64,000 bases of DNA from the NCBI GenBank assembly GCA_964523375.1, contig CAZFYG010000004.1, positions 1-64,000 of the forward strand. Reading direction: 5' to 3'. The notes under the pieces are model-generated. The model made no database searches. It worked only from the letters and a program-made list of their open reading frames with translations, and was not told where the DNA came from. A program made the position numbers and the translations under genes. This DNA comes from CAJQGY01 sp964523375 (GTDB taxonomy: Bacteria; Pseudomonadota; Gammaproteobacteria; Magnimaribacterales; D2472). Below, piece after piece: positions 43,188-50,359 of the stretch (position 1 is the stretch's first letter; each line of letters begins with the position of its first letter).

Positions 43188-43453
43188 CAAAAAAAATATT
43201 CTGCAAAAAATTTAATAAGGAACTGGATGCACTATCATCACCGCCGATGCCTGGTCCTAAAGGAGCTGAATTGATGAAAACGGTTTCAGATAAAGCTTGG
43301 AAGGAATGGAGGTCGCACCAAACAACACTGATAAATGAAAAGCATCTTGATATGTCTAGCGCTGATGATAGAAAATGGTTAATAGATGAAATGGATAAAT
43401 TTTTTAACAACGAAGACTATGAGCAGGCATCTGGGTTTAAGGCATTAACTTAA
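43184..43453 (+). CDS. yggX: YggX family Fe(2+)-trafficking protein
   Basis: The 89-residue protein is YggX: IFCKKFNKELDAL with the conserved Cys7, SPPMPGPKGAEL, SDKAWKEWRSHQTTLINEK and MSSADDRKWLIDEMDKFF. YggX limits oxidative damage to iron-sulfur clusters and is coupled to mutY, which carries a cluster. Confidence 0.95.
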   Translation: MTKKIFCKKFNKELDALSSPPMPGPKGAELMKTVSDKAWKEWRSHQTTLINEKHLDMSSADDRKWLIDEMDKFFNNEDYEQASGFKALT

Positions 43454-43460
43454 TCTATTG

Positions 43461-43489
43461 ATGACATTAACTTAAAACTTTCCTATAAT
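43461..43489 (+). promoter_or_regulatory. Sigma-70 promoter of tRNA-Phe
   Basis: ATGACA (43461-43466) and a perfect TATAAT (43484-43489) are separated by the optimal 17 bases, placing the start point near 43496, about nine bases before the tRNA. It lies downstream of the yggX stop. Confidence 0.8.
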
Positions 43490-43504
43490 CCCATTTCACT
43501 TATT

Positions 43505-43580
43505 GCCCAGATAGCTCAGTCGGTAGAGCAAAGGATTGAAAATCCTTGTGTCGGTGGTTCGATCCCACCTCTGGGCACCA
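43505..43580 (+). tRNA. tRNA-Phe (GAA)
   Basis: The 76-base cloverleaf folds cleanly: acceptor stem GCCCAGA/TCTGGGC, D arm GCTC/GAGC, anticodon stem AAGGA/TCCTT with loop TTGAAAA (anticodon GAA), and T arm GGTGG/CCACC with TTCGATC. The 3' CCA is encoded. A good sigma-70 promoter lies just upstream. No other tRNA gene was seen in the window. Confidence 0.98.
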
Positions 43581-43581
43581 T

Positions 43582-43785
43582 TTATTTAAACCACTTGTAA
43601 GGCTTATCCCCAGCTACTTTAAAATAGATAGCCATATTAGTTATGTGAGTTATTATAAGGGTTAAGGAAATACCTAAAGCCCAATAAATATTTCTAAAGT
43701 TTTGATGGGCATCAACTAAAAATAATAAAGCTACTACTGATAATGTGAATACTCCTATTGGTAAAAACGCATTTAAGTTTTTCAT
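43582..43785 (-). CDS. Small two-helix membrane protein
   Basis: This 67-residue hydrophobic protein has two predicted membrane helices (about residues 7-25 and 34-55) and a basic tail (KPYKWFK). I recognise no family. It overlaps the ferredoxin stop-start junction by four bases and so is probably the last gene of the AlkB-ferredoxin cluster. A role in that complex is inferred only from position. Confidence 0.7.
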   Translation of the reverse strand: MKNLNAFLPIGVFTLSVVALLFLVDAHQNFRNIYWALGISLTLIITHITNMAIYFKVAGDKPYKWFK

Positions 43786-44105
43786 TTTTTCTCCTTTTTT
43801 TGATTTAAATCTATCTCTACTTCTATATCTGAAATTAACTCACTTTGGCAAGCCAATATAAAGCCCGCATCTAATTCTTCTTTTTTCAAGGTATAGCTAA
43901 AGTCGATATTAGGTTTTATCTTCCCTGAAATAATTTTACATTTGCATGTGCCGCAGCTACCCACCTTACATCTATGCGGCCAATCCACACCCTCTGATAA
44001 AGCTGAAGAGAGCAGAGTTTTGGCGGGTAAAACATCGAAGCCTATGTTGTTGCTGAGGAGTTCTGCTCTCCTGGGTACTTTCTTCTTTCTAAAAATACTA
44101 AGCAT
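43782..44105 (-). CDS. 2Fe-2S ferredoxin domain protein
   Basis: The 107-residue protein is a plant-type [2Fe-2S] ferredoxin. Three cluster ligands are visible in CKVGSCGTCKCKI (Cys-4-Cys-2-Cys), with the fourth in GFILACQSEL, after a WPHRC motif. It lacks a fused reductase domain. It lies one base downstream of the AlkB-like hydroxylase stop and is likely its direct electron donor, like the ferredoxin domain of xylene monooxygenase XylA. Confidence 0.9.
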   Translation of the reverse strand: MLSIFRKKKVPRRAELLSNNIGFDVLPAKTLLSSALSEGVDWPHRCKVGSCGTCKCKIISGKIKPNIDFSYTLKKEELDAGFILACQSELISDIEVEIDLNQKKEKK

Positions 44106-44106
44106 G

Positions 44107-45258
44107 TTAAGAGGCTATTGGTGCTAAAGAGGAAGTATCCTCATTAAATTTATTCGCAATAGATCTTTCCTCTTCGGTCGCATAATTCTTATCCCAATTG
44201 TCTAGATGTTTTTGAACAAATTTTTTGAATAATGGTGGATATAAAGTTAATACAAAAAGAGTGAAATAACCTATTCCATAATTAGGCCCCCCTACATCAT
44301 CGAGCTCCCAAAAATAAGTCTCACCTCTTACATGATGGTCGCACTGTCTTCCGATCTCAATAAAAAACCAGCTGGTAAAAACTGAATCATTATCCCATGA
44401 GTGCCTGTGCTCAACAGGCCCATCTTTTCTTATCAAACCATAGTGGCCCATGAAATTTAAAGCTTCTAAGAGGAAGTTTGATAAAATCCAAACTGTTGCC
44501 AATGCAAGCAGTCCAATTACTCCTCCAGACCAAACAAATAGAAATATAGAAGGTAGGCTGTATAAATATCCAAGCAACCATCTGTTGTCTTTGTTTATAA
44601 AACTCTTACCTTGATTTTTAAGCTTCTTAGCTTCCATATCAAATGAAAATTTTGATTGGCCAGCATGAGAAAGCCAAGTATGTAAGTACACATTTCTTCC
44701 CCTCGGTGCTGTAGCTGGATCATCTTCGTGACCTAGGTCTAAGTGGTGATTGTATACATGAGCGTAAGTGAAATGTGACGCCCCACTTAAAGCCATAATT
44801 AATCTTGAAACAAAAAATCCCTCTTTTTTATTGTGGGATAGTTCATGCCCATAAATAATTCCAAGCCCAGCCCATAAACCCGAAGATATAATGGCACCTA
44901 TGAGATTAATGCCTGATATTCCATTTTGATATTCAATTGGTCCTAGAGATAAATTCTGCAAGATTGCTCCAGAAGTATATTGGTATAGTCTCCAAGCTAA
45001 AAAAACCTGTATGGTAACGAAGACTGGCAACATCACATACATTACAAGATATTGAAAAAACTTAATACCATAAGAGTTTCCATTATTGTCCACCTCAGCC
45101 TTGAGATGAATATCTTTCGTTAAAGTATCTATTATGGTGTAAAGGCCAAATAGTATTACTCCTGTCCAGGCATAAGTGCTACCAAGAAATATCCCAAAAA
45201 TGGTTATTATTGATGACACTGGAACAATTAGGTACCTTGCATTTATATAAAACTTCAT
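44107..45258 (-). CDS. AlkB/XylM-like membrane di-iron hydroxylase
   Basis: The 383-residue protein has about six transmembrane segments and the His clusters of integral-membrane di-iron monooxygenases: GHELSHNKKE, then VYNHHLDLGHEDDPATAPRG, then LNFMGHYGLIRKDG with the AlkB-type HYG, and GRQCDHHVRGETYFWEL. The clusters differ from those of canonical AlkB (HELGHK, EHNxGHH, LQRHSDHH) and look closer to xylene monooxygenase-like members. It probably hydroxylates an alkyl or methyl group using electrons from the adjacent ferredoxin, but the substrate is unknown. The ATG has AAGGAG eight bases upstream. Two 50-base repeats lie upstream. Confidence 0.85.
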   Translation of the reverse strand: MKFYINARYLIVPVSSIITIFGIFLGSTYAWTGVILFGLYTIIDTLTKDIHLKAEVDNNGNSYGIKFFQYLVMYVMLPVFVTIQVFLAWRLYQYTSGAILQNLSLGPIEYQNGISGINLIGAIISSGLWAGLGIIYGHELSHNKKEGFFVSRLIMALSGASHFTYAHVYNHHLDLGHEDDPATAPRGRNVYLHTWLSHAGQSKFSFDMEAKKLKNQGKSFINKDNRWLLGYLYSLPSIFLFVWSGGVIGLLALATVWILSNFLLEALNFMGHYGLIRKDGPVEHRHSWDNDSVFTSWFFIEIGRQCDHHVRGETYFWELDDVGGPNYGIGYFTLFVLTLYPPLFKKFVQKHLDNWDKNYATEEERSIANKFNEDTSSLAPIAS

Positions 45259-45306
45259 AAGAAAATCTCCTTCTTAATAATCAATAAATCCTAGGGAATA
45301 CATCTT

Positions 45307-45356
45307 CCGTTTTAGCACTTTCTTTTAAATCGCGGCAATAGGATCAAATTACGATT
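45307..45356. repeat. 50-base direct repeat, copy 1
   Basis: A 50-base unit starting CCGTTTTAGCACTTTC and ending TCAAATTACGATT, 49 bases upstream of the hydroxylase start. It matches copy 2 without mismatch. It contains an internal inverted pair AATCG ... CGATT. It does not abut Ns and is in an intergenic region, so it may be a regulatory element. Confidence 0.9.
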
Positions 45357-45413
45357 AAGCAAAACATAACAAACAAAATCAGTTTGCAGTGTTAAATCCA
45401 TGGAATGGTAGTA

Positions 45414-45463
45414 CCGTTTTAGCACTTTCTTTTAAATCGCGGCAATAGGATCAAATTACGATT
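45414..45463. repeat. 50-base direct repeat, copy 2
   Basis: Identical to copy 1 across 50 bases and 107 bases away start to start, in the same orientation. It lies about 80 bases before the pip start codon. Confidence 0.9.
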
Positions 45464-45542
45464 TGAGTATTAAACTTGATAATAATATTTTTGTAAATAC
45501 TAATACTTGAAAAAATATTAATTAATTTGTAAGTTACTTAAC

Positions 45543-46496
45543 ATGACCACTAAATTACAGCTCTTTCCTCACATAGAACCTTTTAATACAGGATTTTTAA
45601 ATTGCTCAGAACATAATATTTATTACGAAGAGTGTGGTAACAAAAATGGAAAGCCGGTTGTATTTCTTCATGGTGGGCCGGGTGGAGGCGGAAGTGAAGA
45701 TGTTAGGCGTTTTTTTAATCCAGAACATTACAGAATTATTATTTTTGATCAAAGGGGTTGTGGGCGGAGCACTCCTCATGGATGCCTAACCAATAATACA
45801 ACATGGGATTTAGTATCTGACATAAATAAACTAAGGCAAAAGCTTGGAATTTCTAAATGGATGGTTTTTGGGGGATCATGGGGCTCAACATTAGCTTTGG
45901 CTTACTCTCAGTCACACCCCTCTTCAGTAAGCGAGATTGTAATTAGAGGAATATTTATGCTCCAGCAGCACGAGCTAGATTGGTTCTATCAAGAAGGTGC
46001 AAGCAAGCTTTTTCCTGATGAATGGAAAAAATTTATTGGGGTCATTGAGGAAAGAAAAAGAGGCAATCTTATGAAAGCATATAATGAAATTTTTAATGGC
46101 TCAGATGAAAAGGCTAAACTAAGTGCTGCAGTGGCTTGGTCTAGATGGGAGGCTTCGACTAGCAAGCTTGTAAAAAATGATAGTTTAATGGATGAATTTT
46201 CTGATCCTCACTTTGCCCTTGCGTTTGCGCTAATTGAAAATCATTACTTTATGAATAAAGGATTTTTAGAACATGAGAAGCAACTATTAGATGGTATTGA
46301 GAAAATAAGAGATATTCCAGCAGTTATAGTTCAGGGTAGATATGATGTTGTTTGCCCAATGGAAACTGCATATGAGGTTTCAAAAAGATGGCCTGAAGCT
46401 TCATTTGAAATCGCGCAGAATTCAGGACATTCTGCGTTTGAAAAAGAAATAGTTCATCTTCTAGTGTCTGCTACAAATAAATTTGCACACAATTAA
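45543..46496 (+). CDS. pip: Proline iminopeptidase
   Basis: Pip releases N-terminal proline from peptides. The 317-residue alpha/beta hydrolase (family S33) has FLHGGPGGGGSED (oxyanion), IIFDQRGCGRSTPHG, the nucleophile elbow VFGGSWGSTLALAY, and near the C-terminus VQGRYDVVCP (Asp) and NSGHSAFE (His). The catalytic triad is complete and the length is typical. Confidence 0.93.
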   Translation: MTTKLQLFPHIEPFNTGFLNCSEHNIYYEECGNKNGKPVVFLHGGPGGGGSEDVRRFFNPEHYRIIIFDQRGCGRSTPHGCLTNNTTWDLVSDINKLRQKLGISKWMVFGGSWGSTLALAYSQSHPSSVSEIVIRGIFMLQQHELDWFYQEGASKLFPDEWKKFIGVIEERKRGNLMKAYNEIFNGSDEKAKLSAAVAWSRWEASTSKLVKNDSLMDEFSDPHFALAFALIENHYFMNKGFLEHEKQLLDGIEKIRDIPAVIVQGRYDVVCPMETAYEVSKRWPEASFEIAQNSGHSAFEKEIVHLLVSATNKFAHN

Positions 46497-46559
46497 ATAA
46501 AAAACATTAAACACTAATAATCTCTGCTCAGCTGTATATCTGATATCATTCTTTAAGCC

Positions 46560-47300
46560 ATGTCAGAAAAAGAAAATAATCCCATTATTAATGAAGATAG
46601 AGTAGAGAGAATTCTATCTGAATACCTTGTACCAGACCAAAAGTTCAGAGATGAAAAAATAGAAAATATGATTGTTTTTTTTGGATCTGCAAGAGCTCCA
46701 TCAGAAGAAGAAGCAAGCGAGATTAAAAAAGAAAATCCAAATAATCCAAAGTTAAAATTACTTAAGTACAACAAAGCAGCAGAAGAGCTTGCATATAAAT
46801 TGGCCAAGTGGAATGAAGATGTATTTAAATATAATAAATATTCAATTTGTACTGGGGCTGGCCCAGGCATAATGATGGCTGCCAATAAAGGGGCTCACGA
46901 CGCAGGCGGAAAAAGTATTGGCCTGTCCATACAACTTCCATTTGAGGACATAGAAAATCCATATTTGAGTAAAAATCTAGATTTTGATTTTCATTATTTT
47001 TTTATGAGGAAGTTTTGGTTTGCCTATAGGGCCGAGGCTTTGATAATAATGCCTGGTGGCTTTGGTACTATGGATGAGCTGTTTGAATTACTTACCTTGA
47101 TTCAATGTCAAAAAATTAAAAAAGAATTTCCTATTGTCATGTTTGGAGCTGAGTTTTGGCAAAAATTTTTAAATACTGATGTATTGCTAGAGTATGGTGT
47201 GATATCTGAAAATGATCTTGATAACCTTTTCTACACTGATCATGTTGATGAGGCTTTCGCTCATATAACTTCAAGTCTCGAAAAAAGTAAAGATTGCTGA
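46560..47300 (+). CDS. LOG family protein (TIGR00730 type)
   Basis: The 246-residue protein has the Rossmann-like LOG fold: FFGSARAP near the N-terminus, GAGPGIMMAANKGAHDAGG, and the PGGFGTMDELFELL motif. Some LOG proteins release cytokinin bases from nucleotides, and others hydrolyse the nucleotide pool. The extended N-terminal tail (about 40 residues) matches the larger bacterial subgroup. Substrate not determined. Confidence 0.88.
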   Translation: MSEKENNPIINEDRVERILSEYLVPDQKFRDEKIENMIVFFGSARAPSEEEASEIKKENPNNPKLKLLKYNKAAEELAYKLAKWNEDVFKYNKYSICTGAGPGIMMAANKGAHDAGGKSIGLSIQLPFEDIENPYLSKNLDFDFHYFFMRKFWFAYRAEALIIMPGGFGTMDELFELLTLIQCQKIKKEFPIVMFGAEFWQKFLNTDVLLEYGVISENDLDNLFYTDHVDEAFAHITSSLEKSKDC

Positions 47301-47314
47301 GATTACTAAATTAA

Positions 47315-47749
47315 CTAGCTCCAAAGAGTCTCAGGGTTAACCATTGTTTTAATTTCTAGGACATTCCCGCTGGGGTCCTTGATAAAAAAAGTTTCTTGCT
47401 CTCTATCTTTGCCAACAAATCTTCTGTATGGCTTATCAAAATAATCAAAGTCTTCAGAACTCTCAATCCTATCTTTTAACGCAAAGAAATCTTCTTCAGA
47501 TAGATGTACTCCAAAATGCGGAACTGAGACAGTTCCCATTTCTACATCATGCCTTTTCTTGGCAGCCAATTCATCAGGCCCATGATGTAAGGTCAATTCA
47601 TTGCCCCAAAAGTTTATATCTTGCCACCTTCCTTCTTCAAAGTCTCCGGCATCACAACCCATAAGATCGCAGTAAAAAAACTTTGATTCTTCAATGTTTT
47701 TTACAGCTATGGCTAGATGAAACCTATTTGATGTATTTAGATAATTCAT
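47315..47749 (-). CDS. VOC (glyoxalase/dioxygenase superfamily) protein
   Basis: The 144-residue protein has the paired beta-alpha-beta-beta-beta units of the VOC superfamily: FHLAIAVKNIEESKFFYCDLMGCDAG (in part) at the start, ELTLHH, a second half with HFGVHLS, and a late FIKDPSGNVLEIK carrying the conserved Glu. His and Glu residues could bind a divalent metal. No specific substrate can be named. It is divergent from aroK across 117 bases. Confidence 0.85.
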   Translation of the reverse strand: MNYLNTSNRFHLAIAVKNIEESKFFYCDLMGCDAGDFEEGRWQDINFWGNELTLHHGPDELAAKKRHDVEMGTVSVPHFGVHLSEEDFFALKDRIESSEDFDYFDKPYRRFVGKDREQETFFIKDPSGNVLEIKTMVNPETLWS

Positions 47750-47838
47750 TGGCTAATGATAACAGTGTGCTTCTAATCTATAAACATAATGATAAAAAAT
47801 AGGCTTAATTTTTAACTTTAAACCTGATAGAAAAAACA

Positions 47839-47844
47839 TATAAT
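47839..47844 (+). promoter_or_regulatory. Possible -10 element for aroK
   Basis: A perfect TATAAT lies 22 bases before the aroK ATG in the 117-base divergent intergenic region. The -35 region 17 bases upstream is only a weak match, so the promoter is tentative. Confidence 0.35.
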
Positions 47845-47866
47845 AATTTTAAGGGATTATTAAGAC

Positions 47867-48364
47867 ATGTTTACAAAACCTATTTCACTTATTGGTATGG
47901 CTGGATGCGGTAAGACAACAATTGGCCAAAAACTTGCGGCAAAATATAACTTTATTTTTTGTGATACCGATATCTTGATTGAGAAAAAATTTAATGCGAC
48001 TCTTCAAGACATAAAGCAAAAAAATGGATATAAATTTTTGCGAAAAGAGGAAGAAGAAATCATTCTTGAGCTTGATGATATTTATGAAGTTATTGCTACT
48101 GGAGGTAGCGCTGTTTACTCATCTAAGGCAATGAATCATCTAAAGACCCTTTCAACTATTATATTTATCAATACTCCTTTTGAAGATATAAAGAAAAGGA
48201 TTGGGGATGCCGGGCACAGAGGATTTGCAATGCCAGATGGCTTTTCAATCAAGCAAGCATATGAGGAAAGACTGCCCCTGTATAATCATTTTAAAGACAT
48301 ATCAATAGACGGGTCATTGTCAGTCAATGAGGTTATAAGCCAAATAGAGGGCCACTGTTTTTGA
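47867..48364 (+). CDS. aroK: Shikimate kinase
   Basis: AroK phosphorylates shikimate on the way to chorismate, feeding the trp and ubi genes also in this window. The 165-residue P-loop kinase has Walker A GMAGCGKTT, the shikimate-binding CDTDILIE, FLRKEEEEII, ATGGSAV, and a lid region (DAGHRGFAMP). The length and motifs fit. An AAGGGA sequence precedes the ATG. The family is not confined to shikimate kinases, so a related small-molecule kinase is a minor alternative. Confidence 0.85.
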   Translation: MFTKPISLIGMAGCGKTTIGQKLAAKYNFIFCDTDILIEKKFNATLQDIKQKNGYKFLRKEEEEIILELDDIYEVIATGGSAVYSSKAMNHLKTLSTIIFINTPFEDIKKRIGDAGHRGFAMPDGFSIKQAYEERLPLYNHFKDISIDGSLSVNEVISQIEGHCF

Positions 48365-49035
48365 AAACACATGAGGCAATTCTGGTTGGTGCTTCAGGCT
48401 TGATAGGAAAGCACGTCAGCAGTCTATTAATAAATAATAAAACTAACCAAATTCAGCTTAATAGAAAATCTCTTGAAGTCGTGTCAGAAGCAGTTGAAGA
48501 GGTAATAGTAGACTTAAAAGATGAAAATTCTTTTAGGGGCTTTTTAAATGCTGATTGTATCTATATTACGACAGGCACGAGACTTACCCTTATGCAGCTC
48601 GTACATATCAAAAATAAAGATAGGTTAAGCTTTTTGGAAGTTGATTTTGAAATGCCTTTACGAATAGCAAGGGCAGCATATGAAAAAGGGGTTAAAAAAA
48701 TAGCGCTTGTTTCTGCTATAGGAGCTAATAAAAAGTCTAATAACTTTTACCTTAAAACCAAAGGGATGCTTGAGGAAGAAATATTGAATGTAGGTTTTGA
48801 TAAGGTTGTGATTGCTCGCCCAGGCCATCTTCTTGGAAAAAGAGATATGCCTATTGCGAGAGAGGTTAAAGCCTATGAATTAATTTTTAAAACTATGAAT
48901 CCTATAATGGTCTCAGTGTTTAAGAAGTACAGAAATATAAGTGCTGAGAGTGTTGCAGCCTCGCTAGTAGCTGCTATAAATAAACCCACCATAGGATGTG
49001 ATATCCTTGATTATGACGATTTTAGGAACTTTTAA
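48361..49035 (+). CDS. NAD(P)H-binding Rossmann protein (TIP30/YbjT-like)
   Basis: The 224-residue protein starts AILVGASGLIGKHVSSLL, a nucleotide-binding turn, and has IYITTGTRLT, VSAIGANKKSNNFYLKTKGMLEE (in part) with a YxxxK-like YLKTK, and VIARPGHLLG. These match small atypical SDR/NAD(P)H-binding proteins such as HTATIP2/TIP30 and YbjT relatives. The start is TTG at 48361, overlapping the aroK stop (TTGA). Substrate unknown. Confidence 0.78.
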   Translation: MKTHEAILVGASGLIGKHVSSLLINNKTNQIQLNRKSLEVVSEAVEEVIVDLKDENSFRGFLNADCIYITTGTRLTLMQLVHIKNKDRLSFLEVDFEMPLRIARAAYEKGVKKIALVSAIGANKKSNNFYLKTKGMLEEEILNVGFDKVVIARPGHLLGKRDMPIAREVKAYELIFKTMNPIMVSVFKKYRNISAESVAASLVAAINKPTIGCDILDYDDFRNF

Positions 49036-49072
49036 ATACTATTTTTGTCATATTTAATATAAGGAGTTTTTT

Positions 49073-49435
49073 ATGAATAAATTAATTGTGCCTTTTATGG
49101 TGCTAACGCTTTCAGGATCTGTTTTTGCAGATAATCACAAGTCAAACAAAGATCTTGATGGGTCGAACATGAATCATCCTAACCACCTTCTTAATTTTAA
49201 GGAGTGCAGGGAAACTAAAGATGCTGTAGGCGTATTTCTTGCTATGGCAGACAAGGCCTGGAAAGAAGTTGAGGAAGATATGAGCAATGAAGAAGAGTGG
49301 GCTAAAGCAAGCTTTCTTGCAAGCCAAGCTTCTCATTACTCTACTGTATATGATGTCTGGTGCAAAGATATGGTAAACAAAAGAGTAAAAATGGGCATGG
49401 CTAAAAAAATGAAAGAGAAAAAGAAAAAAGGTTAA
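49073..49435 (+). CDS. Small secreted protein of unknown function
   Basis: This 120-residue protein has a signal peptide ending in VFADN (about residue 20), then a soluble helical domain with two cysteines (LNFKECRETK and VWCKDMV) that could form a disulfide, and a Lys-rich C-terminus (KMKEKKKKG). It contains conserved-looking AMADKAWKEVEED. I recognise no family. An AAGGAG-like site precedes the ATG. The 3' end overlaps the convergent membrane-protein gene by four bases. Confidence 0.7.
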   Translation: MNKLIVPFMVLTLSGSVFADNHKSNKDLDGSNMNHPNHLLNFKECRETKDAVGVFLAMADKAWKEVEEDMSNEEEWAKASFLASQASHYSTVYDVWCKDMVNKRVKMGMAKKMKEKKKKG

Positions 49436-49656
49436 AACTTTCCTCTTTGAAATCTCATTCTTATTGAGTAAACCCTAATAAGTGCAACAAAGGTCAAAAT
49501 TGACTGAGTAAATATTGAAATAGATACAGGGTTAGACCAATGCCAATTATCTATAGTTAACCAAAGCAGGAAGGTTTGCAGTGGGAAATTTATTGCTGCC
49601 CCCATAAGAACGACTATGATTGCTTCTCTAAATGCTGTCTTTTCGGTTCTATTCAT
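49432..49656 (-). CDS. Small membrane protein (DUF7220-like)
   Basis: The 74-residue protein has two predicted membrane helices (about 13-33 and 43-60) and a basic end SIRMRFQRGKF. The pattern NRTEKTAFREAII at the start and IRVYSIRMRF at the end resembles small proteins labelled DUF7220, a recollection and not a verified match. It overlaps the YbjQ-like gene by eight bases, so they are probably co-expressed. Confidence 0.6.
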   Translation of the reverse strand: MNRTEKTAFREAIIVVLMGAAINFPLQTFLLWLTIDNWHWSNPVSISIFTQSILTFVALIRVYSIRMRFQRGKF

Positions 49657-49990
49657 TTAATTTACCTTTTATTTTGATGGCTGTTCCATAAGCTAATATT
49701 TCAGATGCGCCTTTTGCAATTGACGAGGTTTGAAATCTAAAACTAACAATTGCATCAGCATTTTTTTCCTCTGCCTCCTGAAGCATTCGATCATAGGCTT
49801 GGCTTCTTGCAGATGCAAGAAGTTTTGAGTATCCGACTAATTCTCCTCCGATTATAGTCTTAAGAGATGCAAGGAAGTCACTAAGAAAATTTCGGGACTT
49901 TACTGTGCTGCCTTGAACAATTCCAAGATGCTCTATCTCTTTATAACCTGATATTTCATTAGAAGTTACTACTAAAAAATTTTCTCTCAT
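49649..49990 (-). CDS. YbjQ/UPF0145 family protein
   Basis: The 113-residue protein matches the YbjQ family: VVTSNEISGYKEIEHLGIVQGSTV at the start (in part), the ELVGYSKLLASARSQAYDRM helix, and NADAIVSFRFQTSSIAKGASEILAYGTAI at the end (in part). The fold is a small pentameric dodecin-like assembly in known structures. Function is unclear. The gene is divergent from hspQ across 36 bases. Confidence 0.87.
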   Translation of the reverse strand: MRENFLVVTSNEISGYKEIEHLGIVQGSTVKSRNFLSDFLASLKTIIGGELVGYSKLLASARSQAYDRMLQEAEEKNADAIVSFRFQTSSIAKGASEILAYGTAIKIKGKLNE

Positions 49991-50026
49991 GATAATTTAA
50001 CTATGTTGATTTAATTTATTAATATA

Positions 50027-50359
50027 ATGCATGATCTAATAGAAACAAAGTTCTCAATTGGAATAATTGTTAAACATAAATTCCTTCACTTTAGAGGTGT
50101 GATTTTTGATGTAGATCCTGAGTTTAATAATAGTGAAGAATGGTATATGGCAATACCCGAAGAGATAAGGCCGCGGAAGGACCAGCCCTTTTATCACCTT
50201 CTTGCTGAAAATAAGGATATATTCTACATAGCCTATGTTTCGGAACAAAATCTATTGGTTGATGCAGATAATAGCAAGTGCCGCCACCCTGATATTGATA
50301 AGATTTTTTCTCATTATGATGGGGGGAAATATATTACCTATACGAGGACAAATAACTAA
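50027..50359 (+). CDS. hspQ: Heat-shock protein HspQ
   Basis: The 110-residue protein has the HspQ/YccV core: TKFSIGIIVKHKFLHFRGVIFDVDPEF (in part), PFYHLLAENKDIFYIAYVSEQNL (in part) and RHPDIDKIF. HspQ binds hemimethylated DNA in some reports and acts as a specificity factor for Lon protease in others. Its stop overlaps the convergent aminotransferase stop by four bases. Confidence 0.9.
   Translation: MHDLIETKFSIGIIVKHKFLHFRGVIFDVDPEFNNSEEWYMAIPEEIRPRKDQPFYHLLAENKDIFYIAYVSEQNLLVDADNSKCRHPDIDKIFSHYDGGKYITYTRTNN

Larger units (their letters stand above)
45259..45542. other. Intergenic region between divergent hydroxylase and pip genes
   Basis: About 284 bases without an open frame of note, the longest gene-free stretch in the window. 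It contains two identical 50-base direct repeats and a 57-base spacer, then an AT-rich segment leading to pip. Both flanking genes are transcribed outward, so promoters for each must lie here; no unambiguous -35/-10 pair stands out by eye. Confidence 0.7.

Noticed and set aside
45307..45463. A CRISPR-like array
   Set aside because: There are only two copies of a 50-base unit with one 57-base spacer, no cas genes nearby and no palindromic repeat typical of CRISPR.
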